From: Streptomyces sp. HUAS YS2
GTDB lineage: Bacteria; Actinomycetota; Actinomycetes; Streptomycetales; Streptomycetaceae
Reading direction: 5' to 3'
NCBI RefSeq assembly: GCF_033343995.1
Contig: NZ_CP137573.1
Coordinates: forward strand, 1,984,001 to 2,048,000
Length of the DNA: 64,000 nt
Part shown: positions 37,012-45,736 of the stretch, one piece after another
How positions within the stretch are numbered: position 1 is the stretch's first letter
Layout of the letters: each line of letters begins with the position of its first letter
Position numbers and translations under genes: made by a program
Notes under the pieces: model-generated
The model's database searches: none
The model's input: only the letters and a program-made list of their open reading frames with translations
What the model was told of the DNA's origin: nothing

Positions 37012-38615
37012 GTGCGGTGCCTTCCGAGGAGGTACGAGGGGACGGCGGCCAGCAGGATCAGCGCGGCGGCGTACGGGGCTGCGGCGGCGAACGATCCGCT
37101 GCCGGTCTCCGTCCACAGCCGGGTCGCCAGCGTGTCCATGCCGGTGGGGCGCAGGAGCAGCGTGGCGGGGAGTTCCTTCATGCAGACGACGAAGGTGAGG
37201 GCCGCGCCGGCCGCGACGCCGGGCGCCGCGAGCGGCACGGTGACTTCGCGCAGCACGCCGAACGGGCTGCGGCCGAGGGAGCGGGCGACGTCGTCGAGGA
37301 CGGGTGGCGCCTGCAGCACGGCGGCCCGGGTCGCGGCCACCGCGACAGGCAGGAAGAGCACCGCGTACGCGCAGATCAGCAGTGGGGTCTCCTGGTAGAC
37401 CGGGCGGGCGTAGCGCACCGCGAAGAAGACCAGGGCGAGCGCGACGGTGATGCCGGGCACGGCGTGGCCGGCGTACGCGGCCTGTTCAAGGAGGTGCGCG
37501 ACCCGGCCGCGGTGGCGGGCGGCGATGACGCCGACCGGCAGCGCGAGCAGCGTGGTGAGGGCGGCGCCTCCGGCGGCGACGCCCAGGGTGGTGAGCGCGG
37601 TGGCGGTGAGGCCGGCGGGGTCCCAGGTGGCGGAGGAGCCGATGGCGAGCCAGTAGCCGAGCACGGCGAGCGGGAAGCCGACGGACGCGGCGACGAGGAC
37701 GCCGCACCACGCGAGGGCGACCGGCCGCCATCGTCCGAGGGCGGCGGGCACGGCCCGCCGGGCGGTGCCGGTGCCGGTGCGCGCGTAGTCGGCGCGGCCC
37801 CGGGTGCGGGTCTCGGCGGCGACGAGCGCGACGGTCATGAGGACGAGCACGGCGCTGAGCGCGGCGGCCGGGGTGCGGTCGAAGCTGGCCCGGTAGGAGG
37901 TGTAGATGCCGCGGGTGAAAGTGTCGTACCGCATGAGCGAGACGGCGCCGAAGTCGGAAAGCACGTACAGCGCGACGAGCAGTCCGCCGCCCGCGGCGGC
38001 GGGCCGCAGTTGGGGCAGGGTGACGCGCAGGAAGGTGCGCAGCGGCCCGTGTCCGAGGGAGCGGGCGACCTCCTCGTGCCCGGGGTCGGTGCCGCGCAGG
38101 GCGGCGGCGACCGGCAGGTACACGTACGGGAAGCTCGCCAGGGTGAGCGCGAGGGCAGAGCCGGTGAAGCCGGCCAGGGTGGGCGCGGCGGACAGCCAGG
38201 CGAAGGCGGTGACGTAACTGGGCACCGCCAGCGGCAGGGTGACGAGCACGGACCAGGCGCGGGCGCCGGGCAGGGCGGTGCGGACGGTGAGCCAGGCGAG
38301 CGAGACGCCGAGCACCAGGCAGGCGGCGACGACGGCCGCGGTCAGGCCGAGGCTGCGCAGCAGCAGTTCGCCGGTGCGGGCGTCGGCGACGACGTCCCAG
38401 GCGTAGGCCGGGCCGTGTTCGAGGGCGCGGACGGCGAGGTAGCCGAGCGGCAGGACGGCGAGCAGGGCGGCGGCCGTGGCGGGCACGACGAGGATCCACG
38501 CGGGCCGTGCCGCGGCACGCCGCCGCCCGGCGGGTGCGGGGGCACTCGCCGGGCGGGGGGCGTGACGGTCCGGGGCGGGGCGCTCCGGTGAGGTCACGTC
38601 AGACAAGTCCGACAT
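37008..38615 (-). CDS. Fe(III) ABC transporter permease, fused two-domain type (FbpB-like)
   Basis: A 535-residue permease with about 12 membrane helices, i.e. two permease modules in one chain, as in FbpB/ThiP. The EEVARSLGHGPLRTFLRVTLP and DDVARSLGRSPFGVLREVTVP segments are the two EAA loops that contact the ATPase. The N-terminal about 35 residues are cytoplasmic and Pro-rich. ATG 38615 overlaps the binding-protein stop by 17 nt; a GTG at 38597 is an alternative start that would remove the overlap. Translational coupling with both neighbours is likely. Confidence 0.92.
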   Translation of the reverse strand: MSDLSDVTSPERPAPDRHAPRPASAPAPAGRRRAAARPAWILVVPATAAALLAVLPLGYLAVRALEHGPAYAWDVVADARTGELLLRSLGLTAAVVAACLVLGVSLAWLTVRTALPGARAWSVLVTLPLAVPSYVTAFAWLSAAPTLAGFTGSALALTLASFPYVYLPVAAALRGTDPGHEEVARSLGHGPLRTFLRVTLPQLRPAAAGGGLLVALYVLSDFGAVSLMRYDTFTRGIYTSYRASFDRTPAAALSAVLVLMTVALVAAETRTRGRADYARTGTGTARRAVPAALGRWRPVALAWCGVLVAASVGFPLAVLGYWLAIGSSATWDPAGLTATALTTLGVAAGGAALTTLLALPVGVIAARHRGRVAHLLEQAAYAGHAVPGITVALALVFFAVRYARPVYQETPLLICAYAVLFLPVAVAATRAAVLQAPPVLDDVARSLGRSPFGVLREVTVPLAAPGVAAGAALTFVVCMKELPATLLLRPTGMDTLATRLWTETGSGSFAAAAPYAAALILLAAVPSYLLGRHRT

Positions 38616-39618
38616 CCTGGATCATGGCCAGGGTCTGCTTGAGGGAGTCGAGCCTGCCGAGGTCGATCTTCGGCGGCTGGAGGGTCTCCAGCGGCGGAAC
38701 GCCCTTCGCCTGCTTCACGCCGGCGGCCAGCGGGTACTCCTTGGTCTCCTCGGCGAAGTAGCTCTGGGACTCGGCGGACAGCAGATAGTCGACGGCCTTC
38801 TGCGCGTACCCGGCCTGCTTCTTGTCGGCACCCTTGAGGATGCCGACGCCGGCGACGTTGACCAGGCCGCCCGGGTCACCCTTGGGCAGGTAGTGGATCC
38901 TGGCCTTGAGCTTGTCCTCGCCCTTCTCGGCCGCCTGCTCGAACCAGTAGTAGTGGTTGATCAGACCGACGGAGACCTCGCCCTTGTCGACTGCCTCCAG
39001 CACCTTGAGGTTGTTGTCGTACGCCTTGGGCTTGTTGGCCTTCAGGCCCTCGAGCCAGGTACGGGCGGCGTCGTCGCCCTCCAGGATGCGCATGCCGGTG
39101 ACGAACGCCTGGAACGAGGCGTTGGTCGGGTTGAAGCCGATCTTGCCCTTCCACTCGGGCTTCACCAGCTCGTGGACGCTGTCCGGCGGGGTGGGGACCT
39201 TGTCCGGGTGGTACGCGATGACGCGGGCACGGCCGCTGACCCCGGTCCAGTCGCCGGCCGAACCGCGGTACTCCGGGGCGACCTTGTCGAGGGTTGCCTT
39301 GGGGAGCGGGGCGAGGCGGTGTTCCTTGGAGAGCGCGCCGAGCGCGCCGGCGTCCTGGGACAGGAACAGACCCGCCTCGGTCTTGTCGCCCTCTTCCATG
39401 AGCTGGGCGGAGAGTTCCGCGCTGTCGCCGTAGCGGACCTCGACGTTGGCGCCGAGGTGCTTCTCCAGCTTCTCGATCAGCGGCTTCACGAGGTTCTCGT
39501 TGCGGCCGGAGTAGATGACGAGGTCGGCCGGTTCGTCGCTGCCGCAGGCGGCGAGCATCGGACCGAGCAGGGCGGCCGCGGCGAGCGCGGTGAGCGTGCG
39601 GGCCAGGGGGCGGCGCAT
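38599..39618 (-). CDS. Fe(III)-binding lipoprotein of an ABC transporter (FbpA-like)
   Basis: A 339-residue extracellular binding lipoprotein. Signal peptide MRRPLARTLTALAAAALLGP is followed by lipobox LAAC with Cys25. The mature part matches the iron-binding family: LVIYSGRNENLVKPLIEKLEK, YGDSAELSAQLMEEGDKT, and the NHYYWFEQAAEK region with the paired tyrosines that bind Fe(III). ATG 39618 is used because it yields the lipoprotein signal; the open frame runs to 39717. The iron box at 39726-39744 lies upstream, so DmdR-type repression is expected. First gene of the importer operon. Confidence 0.92.
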   Translation of the reverse strand: MRRPLARTLTALAAAALLGPMLAACGSDEPADLVIYSGRNENLVKPLIEKLEKHLGANVEVRYGDSAELSAQLMEEGDKTEAGLFLSQDAGALGALSKEHRLAPLPKATLDKVAPEYRGSAGDWTGVSGRARVIAYHPDKVPTPPDSVHELVKPEWKGKIGFNPTNASFQAFVTGMRILEGDDAARTWLEGLKANKPKAYDNNLKVLEAVDKGEVSVGLINHYYWFEQAAEKGEDKLKARIHYLPKGDPGGLVNVAGVGILKGADKKQAGYAQKAVDYLLSAESQSYFAEETKEYPLAAGVKQAKGVPPLETLQPPKIDLGRLDSLKQTLAMIQDVGLV

Positions 39619-39725
39619 GGGGACGGGGGTGCCTTCCTGCCGTGCCGGCCTCCCGGCACCGCGCGGACGGCGGGCGGGTGACGAGCGGCGGATTGTGCCT
39701 GAGAAGCCTGTGAACACGGTATTTG

Positions 39726-39744
39726 TAAGGTAAAGCTAACCTAA
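39726..39744. promoter_or_regulatory. Iron box (DmdR/IdeR type) between Fe importer and A-PCP-acyltransferase gene
   Basis: TAAGGTAAAGCTAACCTAA agrees at 16 of 19 positions with TTAGGTTAGGCTAACCTAA. It lies 108 bp upstream of the Fe-binding lipoprotein ATG and 99 bp from the divergent gene. Confidence 0.85.
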
Positions 39745-39814
39745 GGGTCAACCCAAACCCTGATAACGAACCGGTCGCGAAGCGGTATCCGGAACACACT
39801 CCCCCTCTTTTCGA

Positions 39815-39836
39815 TTAGGAAAGCCTTACCTACTAT
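39815..39836 (+). promoter_or_regulatory. Second iron box plus -10 of a leaderless promoter
   Basis: TTAGGAAAGCCTTACCTAC (39815-39833) agrees at 14 of 19 positions with the iron-box consensus. It overlaps a -10 hexamer TACTAT (39831-39836). Transcription would start about 7 nt later, at the GTG start codon at 39843, so the mRNA would be leaderless. No ribosome site precedes that GTG. Confidence 0.65.
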
Positions 39837-39842
39837 GCGCCC

Positions 39843-42464
39843 GTGACGCTCCTCCCTTCGCCGCCCGCTCGCGGCAGTGTTCTCCCCCTCGCCCGCACGC
39901 TGGCGCTGCACGGCGACCGCACCGCCCTGGTGACCGCCGACGGCGAGATCTCGTACCGTGACCTGGCCGAGCGGGTCGACCGCACGGCCCTGCGGCTGGG
40001 CACCGGGCGCCGGCTCGTACTGCTGCCGGGCGCCAACGACGTGGAGGCGCTCGTCGTCCACCTGGCCGCCCTCTCCGCGGGGCATCCCGTGCTCCTCGTC
40101 CCCGGCGACCACCCCGAGGCCGCGGCGGCGCTCACCGCCGCCTACGACCCGGACGTCGTGGTCCACCCCGGGCCCGGCCAATGGCGGATCGAGGAGCGCC
40201 GGGCCGGCTCCGCCCACACCCTCCACCCCGATCTGGCCCTGCTGCTCAGCACCTCCGGATCCACCGGCTCCCCCAAGCTGGTCCGGCTCTCCTACGAGAA
40301 CCTCCAGGCGAACGCCGAGTCGATCGCCGAGTACCTCGGCATCCGCGCGTCCGACCGCGCCGCGACGACCCTGCCGATGCACTACTGCTACGGCCTGTCC
40401 GTGCTGCACAGTCACCTGCTGCGCGGCGCCGGGCTCGTGCTGGCCGGCCTTTCGGTGTCGGACGCCTGCTTCTGGGACCTGTTCCGTGCCGCCCGCGGCA
40501 CCGCGCTCGCCGGCGTGCCTTACACCTTCGACCTGCTGGACCGGGTGGGCTTCGCCGACATGGACCTGCCCCATCTGCGGTACGTCACCCAGGCCGGCGG
40601 CCGGCTCGCCCCCGAACGCGTGGTGCGCTACGCCGAACTGGGGCAGCGGCAGGGCTGGGACCTTTTCGTCATGTACGGCCAGACCGAGGCGACCGCGCGG
40701 ATGGCGTACCTGCCGCCGGAGCTGGCCGCGGCGCGTCCCGAGGCGATCGGAGTCCCGGTCCCCGGCGGCTCGTTCGCTCTCGAACCCGTACCGGACGAGG
40801 GGACGGCGGCCGGCGTCGGCGAGCTCGTCTACTCCGGCCCGAACGTCATGCTCGGCTACGCCCGCACCCCCGACGACCTCGCGCTCGGCCGCACCGTCGA
40901 CGTCCTGCGCACCGGCGACCTGGCCCGGCGCACCGACGAGGGCCTGTACGAGATCGTGGGCCGGCGCTCACGGTTCCTGAAGATCCTCGGCCTGCGCATC
41001 GACCCGCGGCAGGTGGAGACGATGCTCGAACGGTACGGAGTGCGGGCGCTGTGCGCCGGCGACGACGACCGGATCGTCGTCGCGGCCGTCCGCCGGCCCG
41101 GCTGGGACGTACGACGGATCCGGCGCCGGGTCACGGAGGAGTGCGGGTTGCCGGTGCGGGCGGTGGACGTCCGTCTCGTCGACGAACTGCCCCGGCTGGC
41201 CAACGGGAAGCCGGACTACCCGGCGGTACGGGGTCTTGCGCGCCCGGCGGCGAAGGCCGGGGCGGGCGGCACCGATTCCGACGGTGCGGATTCCGGTGGC
41301 GCGGATTCCGGCGGCGCGGATTCCGGCGGCGCGGATTCCGGCGGCGCGTCGGCCGCGGACCTGTGCGCCCTGTACGCGCGGATCCTGGACCGCACCGACG
41401 TCACCCCGGACAACTCGTTCGTGGGCCTGGGCGGCGACTCCCTCTCGTACGTGGAGATGTCGCTCCAGCTCGAGGAACGCCTCGGCCACCTGCCGCCGAA
41501 CTGGCACCTCACCCCGATACGCGAGCTGAAGCGGCGCCGCGGACCCGGGCGGGCGATGGAGACGAGCGTCGCGCTGCGCGCGGTGGCGATCGTGTGCGTC
41601 GTGGGCACCCACATCCGGCTCTTCGAGATCAGGGGCGGCGCCCATCTGCTGCTCGCCGTCGCGGGCTTCAACTTCGCCCGCTTCCTCCTGACGTCGGCCG
41701 AGCGGCGCGAGCGCCTCCGCCGCACCGGCCGGGGCATCGCGCGGATCGCGCTGCCCTGCATGGCCTGGACCGGGTTCGCGCTGCTGGTCGACGACGACTA
41801 CGACCTGACGAACCTGCTGCTCGTGCACAACCTGATCAACCCTCAGGACATGGGTCCGGGCATCCATCTGTGGTTCGTCGAGGCGCTCGTCTACATCCTG
41901 CTGACGATGCTGCTCCTGCTGGCCGTGCCCGCCGTCGACCGGGCCGAGCGCCGCTTCCCGTTCGCGCTGCCGGTCGCCCTCGTCGCCCTCGGCCTGCTGA
42001 CCCGCTACGAGCTGGTGGGGCTGCCCGACCGCAGCCAGATCACCGACGCGGTCACCGTCTTCTGGCTGTTCGCCCTCGGCTGGGCCGCCGCCAGGACGCG
42101 CACCGTCCCGCAGCGCCTCCTGGTGACGCTCGCCGCCCTCGCGACGATCCCCGGCTTCTTCCCCGGCGAACTCCGCCGCGAACTCTTCGTCATGGCGGGC
42201 TTCGCCCTCCTGACCTGGCTGCCCACACTGCCGAGCACCCGCCGCGCCAACCAGCTGGCCGGCCTCCTGGCAGGCAGCTCGCTCGCCATCTACCTGACCC
42301 ACTGGCAGATCTACCCGATCTTCGACGACGTCTCGGAGCCTCTCGCGCTCGTCGCGTCGCTGGTCTTCGGCGTCGTGTACGCGAGCGGGGTGACGCGCCT
42401 GACGCGGGCGGTCAGGCGCGTCACACGGGCCGAGCCCGTCCCCGCAACCGCCTCCAGGACGTAG
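39843..42464 (+). CDS. Single-chain adenylation-carrier-acyltransferase-3 membrane protein
   Basis: An 873-residue three-module protein. Residues 10-465: AMP-forming adenylation domain (STSGSTGSPK 136-145, MYGQTEA from 277, RTGDLARR from 356, Lys456 in LANGKPDY). Residues about 475-503: linker of five near-identical GADSG repeats. Residues about 503-565: peptidyl/acyl-carrier domain with Ser533 in GLGGDSL. Residues about 575-865: acyltransferase-3 membrane domain with the R-X10-H motif (Arg579, His590) and about 9-10 helices. One chain could thus activate an acid, load it on a carrier and pass it to an acceptor at the membrane, a logic like DltA-DltC-DltB. Iron boxes upstream and two glycosyltransferases downstream suggest iron-controlled surface acylation. 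Acid and acceptor are unknown. Confidence 0.9.
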   Translation: MTLLPSPPARGSVLPLARTLALHGDRTALVTADGEISYRDLAERVDRTALRLGTGRRLVLLPGANDVEALVVHLAALSAGHPVLLVPGDHPEAAAALTAAYDPDVVVHPGPGQWRIEERRAGSAHTLHPDLALLLSTSGSTGSPKLVRLSYENLQANAESIAEYLGIRASDRAATTLPMHYCYGLSVLHSHLLRGAGLVLAGLSVSDACFWDLFRAARGTALAGVPYTFDLLDRVGFADMDLPHLRYVTQAGGRLAPERVVRYAELGQRQGWDLFVMYGQTEATARMAYLPPELAAARPEAIGVPVPGGSFALEPVPDEGTAAGVGELVYSGPNVMLGYARTPDDLALGRTVDVLRTGDLARRTDEGLYEIVGRRSRFLKILGLRIDPRQVETMLERYGVRALCAGDDDRIVVAAVRRPGWDVRRIRRRVTEECGLPVRAVDVRLVDELPRLANGKPDYPAVRGLARPAAKAGAGGTDSDGADSGGADSGGADSGGADSGGASAADLCALYARILDRTDVTPDNSFVGLGGDSLSYVEMSLQLEERLGHLPPNWHLTPIRELKRRRGPGRAMETSVALRAVAIVCVVGTHIRLFEIRGGAHLLLAVAGFNFARFLLTSAERRERLRRTGRGIARIALPCMAWTGFALLVDDDYDLTNLLLVHNLINPQDMGPGIHLWFVEALVYILLTMLLLLAVPAVDRAERRFPFALPVALVALGLLTRYELVGLPDRSQITDAVTVFWLFALGWAAARTRTVPQRLLVTLAALATIPGFFPGELRRELFVMAGFALLTWLPTLPSTRRANQLAGLLAGSSLAIYLTHWQIYPIFDDVSEPLALVASLVFGVVYASGVTRLTRAVRRVTRAEPVPATASRT
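41274..41348 (+). repeat. Five tandem 15-bp repeats encoding the interdomain linker
   Basis: Consensus GATTCCGGCGGCGCG, five exact-length units; the last three are identical and the first two differ by one or two bases. Each adds five residues (DSGGA) between the adenylation and carrier domains. Copy number may vary between strains. Confidence 0.9.
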
Positions 42465-42543
42465 TCCACGTGGGGAAAACCCCACCTCCAGGTCTCGACC
42501 TGGGTGCGATGTACGCCGCCCTGTTCACGGCTGCAATGAAGGG

Positions 42544-43854
42544 GTGTCAACTCATCGCAAGGACAAGGCGGCGGACAGCCCGGTGGTGCGGCTCGCGCGC
42601 GGGTGGAGCCGGAGAAGGACGTGGGTCGCCGGGTGGCTTCTCGCCGCGCTGTGGGCCGGGTTCTTCCCCCTCTGCTCCGACCATCGAGCGCATCGGATCT
42701 GGGGGCTCTTCGCCGCGGTCGGGTACGTCCTGGCGGCTGCCGCGGCCTGCCGGCTCCCGCGGCCGCGCGCGAGGCCGGCGGCCCTCGGGTTCGCCCTCGC
42801 CGGGGCCGTCGTACTGCCGATCCTCCATCTGGCGCTGACGGGCCAGGCGCAGAGCGAGGTCCGGGTGATCGAGCGGGCGGGGGCCCTCCTGCTCGAACAG
42901 GGCACTCCGTACCTGCCGCACCCGCGCGACTCTCTCGACTACACGCCCTACCTGCCGGGGATGGCCCTCTTCGGCATGCCCCGGGTGCTGCTCGGCGACG
43001 GCCCCGGGGCTCTGCGGCTGCTGGGCGACGCCCGGCTGTGGTGCGCGGCGGCCTTCTTCATCTGCCTGTGCGTGGGCCGTACCGTCCTGGCGCGCGCCGC
43101 CGGCGGCGACGAGGAGGAGGCGCGCGGCACGGCTCGTACCTACGCCACGTCCCTGTCCGTGCTCGTCGCCTCGCCGCTGATCGCGATGCCGATCTGCGTC
43201 AGCGGGGTCGACCTCCCGCTGACCGGTCTGTGCTGTCTGGCCATCGCCCTGACCGGGGTGCGCCGTCCGGTCGCGGCCGGACTCGTGCTCGCCGCGGCGT
43301 GCTCGCTCAAGTGGACCGCGCTGCCCGCGATCGTCGTCGCGGTGGTGCTGCTCGCCCGGCTCGGCGGCTCGCGTCCGGCCGTGCGCTGCGCGCTCGCGGC
43401 GGTCGGCGGCACCGTCGTCCTGGTCCTGCCCAGCGCCCTCGTCTCGCCCGGGCCGATGGTCCAGCAGGTGCTGGCCTTCCCGACCGGGCGGGGCGACGTC
43501 GCGACACCGGCCGTCGGCCCCATGCCGGGCCAACTGCTGGCAAGTTCGGGATCCCTGGGCTGGTACGCGGCCGTCCTCCTGCTGGCGCTCGGGGGCACGG
43601 CCATGGCGGTGTGGCTCGTCGTACGGCCCCCGGCGACCGCGGTGGCCGCCGCGGACCGGCTCGGGGCCGGACTGTGCCTGGCCTTCCTGCTGGCGCCCGC
43701 CGGCCGGTTCGGCTACTTCGCCCTGCCCCTGTTCCTGATGCTGTGGATCCGTCAGGCCGACCCCGTGCACCGGAGGAAGGCCCGCCGGCCGGCGTCCCTG
43801 ACGCTCTCGCCGCGCTCCGCGCGCGTGCCCACCGCATCCCTCCTCCGCGACTGA
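42544..43854 (+). CDS. Polytopic membrane glycosyltransferase-like protein (GT87/DUF2029 type)
   Basis: A 436-residue membrane protein with about ten helices starting near residue 27. It resembles polyprenol-phosphate-sugar-dependent mannosyltransferases: an early LEQGTPYLPHPRDSLDYTPYLPGMAL loop corresponds to the periplasmic catalytic loop of GT87 proteins with an acidic residue, and a C-terminal LAPAGRFGYFALPLFLMLW helix. The GTG 42544 start is uncertain: no good ribosome site is seen and downstream GTG codons (about 42583-42588) are possible. It lies 79 bp after the A-PCP-acyltransferase gene and 13 bp before a GT4 gene, so the three probably form one transcript. Function assignment is moderate. 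Confidence 0.68.
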   Translation: MSTHRKDKAADSPVVRLARGWSRRRTWVAGWLLAALWAGFFPLCSDHRAHRIWGLFAAVGYVLAAAAACRLPRPRARPAALGFALAGAVVLPILHLALTGQAQSEVRVIERAGALLLEQGTPYLPHPRDSLDYTPYLPGMALFGMPRVLLGDGPGALRLLGDARLWCAAAFFICLCVGRTVLARAAGGDEEEARGTARTYATSLSVLVASPLIAMPICVSGVDLPLTGLCCLAIALTGVRRPVAAGLVLAAACSLKWTALPAIVVAVVLLARLGGSRPAVRCALAAVGGTVVLVLPSALVSPGPMVQQVLAFPTGRGDVATPAVGPMPGQLLASSGSLGWYAAVLLLALGGTAMAVWLVVRPPATAVAAADRLGAGLCLAFLLAPAGRFGYFALPLFLMLWIRQADPVHRRKARRPASLTLSPRSARVPTASLLRD

Positions 43855-43867
43855 AGGCGGCGACGTC

Positions 43868-45028
43868 ATGAGTACCACCCTCGTCATCACCAACGACTTC
43901 CCGCCCCGGCAGGGCGGCATCGAGACCTTCGTGTACCAGGTCACCGCCCGGATGCCGGGAGACGTGGTCGTCTACACCTCCGGCGAAGCCGGCTCCGGGG
44001 CGTTCGACGCCGGGCTGCCGTTCCCGGTGGTCCGCGATCCCTCCCGCACTCTGCTGCCGACCCGTCGGGTCACCCGGCGCGCGATCGAGCTGGCCCGCGA
44101 GCACGGCTGCGACCGGGTCTGGTTCGGCGCCGCCGCGCCCCTCGCGGCCATGGCGCCGGAGCTGCGGCGCGCCGGCATCCGGCGGATGGTGGCCACCACG
44201 CACGGACACGAGATCTGGTGGGCCCGGACGCCCGGCGCCCGTCGGCTGCTGCGTCGCATCGGCGACCACGTGGACGTCGTCACGTACCTCGGCGAGTACA
44301 CCCGCTCCCGGATCGCCCCCGCGCTGGGCCCCCGGGCCCGCCTGAGCCGGCTCACGCCGGGGGTGGACGCCGCCGAGTTCCGGCCGGACCCCGCCTCGGG
44401 GGCCCGTCGGGCCGTGCGCGAGCGGCACGGCATCGCGGACGACCGGAGGGTGATCCTCTGCGCCTCCCGGCTCGTCGCCCGCAAGGGACAGGACACCCTC
44501 ATACGCGCCCTGCCCCTGGTCCGGCGCGCGGTGCCGGAAGCGGTCCTGCTGGTGGTGGGCCAGGGTCCGGCCGAACGGCGGCTGCGCCGGCTCGCGGTGA
44601 GCTGCCCGGCGGACTCGGTCGTCTTCGCGGGCGGCCGGAGCCACGCCGAGATCGCCGAGTACTACGCGGCCTCCGACGTCTTCGCCATGCCGTGCCGCAC
44701 GCGCAGGGCGGGTCTGGAGGCGGAGGGCCTGGGCATCGTGTTCCTGGAGGCGGCGGCGAGCGGACTGCCCGTGGTCGCCGGCGACTCCGGCGGCGCTCCC
44801 GACGCCGTCCTCGACGGCCAGACCGGCCACGTCGTACCGGGCCGTGACGTGGACGCGGTGGCGCGGGCGGTCACGTCGCTGCTGGTGTCCCCGGACAGCG
44901 CGGCCATGGGCGAGGCGGGCCGCCGCTGGGTCGAGCGGGAGTGGTCGTGGGAAGCGGCGGTCGGTCAGCTGGCCCGGCTCCTCGCCCCGGCGGAGGAACG
45001 CTGCTCGGAGCCGGACGCGCGGCCGTGA
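43868..45028 (+). CDS. GT4-family glycosyltransferase, PimB-like (mannosyltransferase)
   Basis: A 386-residue GT-B enzyme. The N-terminal LVITNDFPPRQGGIETFVYQVTARMPG and the C-terminal donor-site EAEGLGIVFLEAAASGLPVVAGDSGGAPDAV (E-x7-E) match GT4, and resemble phosphatidyl-myo-inositol mannosyltransferase PimB. Likely a cytoplasmic membrane-associated enzyme using GDP-mannose or UDP-sugar. It starts 14 nt after the membrane glycosyltransferase, suggesting that both act on one glycolipid or polysaccharide. PimB proper usually lies in another cluster, so this may be a paralogue with a different acceptor. It ends 45 bp before the convergent two-component genes. Confidence 0.88.
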   Translation: MSTTLVITNDFPPRQGGIETFVYQVTARMPGDVVVYTSGEAGSGAFDAGLPFPVVRDPSRTLLPTRRVTRRAIELAREHGCDRVWFGAAAPLAAMAPELRRAGIRRMVATTHGHEIWWARTPGARRLLRRIGDHVDVVTYLGEYTRSRIAPALGPRARLSRLTPGVDAAEFRPDPASGARRAVRERHGIADDRRVILCASRLVARKGQDTLIRALPLVRRAVPEAVLLVVGQGPAERRLRRLAVSCPADSVVFAGGRSHAEIAEYYAASDVFAMPCRTRRAGLEAEGLGIVFLEAAASGLPVVAGDSGGAPDAVLDGQTGHVVPGRDVDAVARAVTSLLVSPDSAAMGEAGRRWVEREWSWEAAVGQLARLLAPAEERCSEPDARP

Positions 45029-45073
45029 CCCGCGGGTGGCCCTCACCGTCGGCCCTGAGGCGCCGTCAGGCCC

Positions 45074-45736
45074 TCAGGCGAGGCCGTCCCGCAGGTGGGC
45101 GAGGACGGCGAGGACCCGCCGGTTGCCCTCGGCCGGGTCGAGGTCCAGCTTCATGAAGATGTTGCCGGCGTGCTTGACCACGGACGACTCGGTGACGCAG
45201 AGCCGCCGCGCGATGGTCTGGTTGTTCAGCCCCTCGGCCATCAGACCCAGCACCTCCCGCTCCCGCGCGGTGAGTCGGCGCAGCGTCTGCGCCTCGGCCT
45301 GCTGGACGAGGAGCATCCGCACCACCTCCGGGTCGATGACGGTCTCCCCCGCCGCGACCCTGGACAGCGCGTCGAGGAACTCCGAGACCTCCCCGACCCG
45401 GTCCTTCAGCAGATAGCCGAGCCCGCCGCTGTCCTCCCGGCTGCCGCTGAGGAGCTGGGTGGCGTACACGGTGGCCACGTACTGGGACAGCACGACGACG
45501 GGCAGCCCCGGCTGCCGCTCGCGCAGCGCCAGGACGGCCCTGAGGCCCTCGTCCTTGAAGTCCGGCGGCATCCGGACGTCGGTGACGACGACGTCGGGGC
45601 CGCCCTCGTCGACGGCGCGGACCAGCGCGTCGGCGTCGCCGACGGCGGCGATCACCTCGTGTCCGCCGCTGGTGAGCAGTTCCGCCAACCCGGCACGGAG
45701 CAGGACGGCGTCCTCGGCCAGGACTACCCGGAGCAC
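45074..45736 (-). CDS. NarL/LuxR-type response regulator
   Basis: A 220-residue regulator. Receiver domain residues 1-125 with phospho-acceptor Asp53 in VVVTDVRMP. The C-terminal GerE/LuxR helix-turn-helix (LTAREREVLGLMAEGLNNQTIARRLCVTESSVVKHAGNIFMKL) spans about residues 155-215. GTG 45736 lies inside the kinase gene, a 13-nt overlap, so kinase and regulator are coupled. DNA targets are unknown. The receiver is slightly longer than usual through an SGSREDSGGLGYLLKDRVG stretch, normal in Streptomyces. Confidence 0.93.
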   Translation of the reverse strand: MLRVVLAEDAVLLRAGLAELLTSGGHEVIAAVGDADALVRAVDEGGPDVVVTDVRMPPDFKDEGLRAVLALRERQPGLPVVVLSQYVATVYATQLLSGSREDSGGLGYLLKDRVGEVSEFLDALSRVAAGETVIDPEVVRMLLVQQAEAQTLRRLTAREREVLGLMAEGLNNQTIARRLCVTESSVVKHAGNIFMKLDLDPAEGNRRVLAVLAHLRDGLA

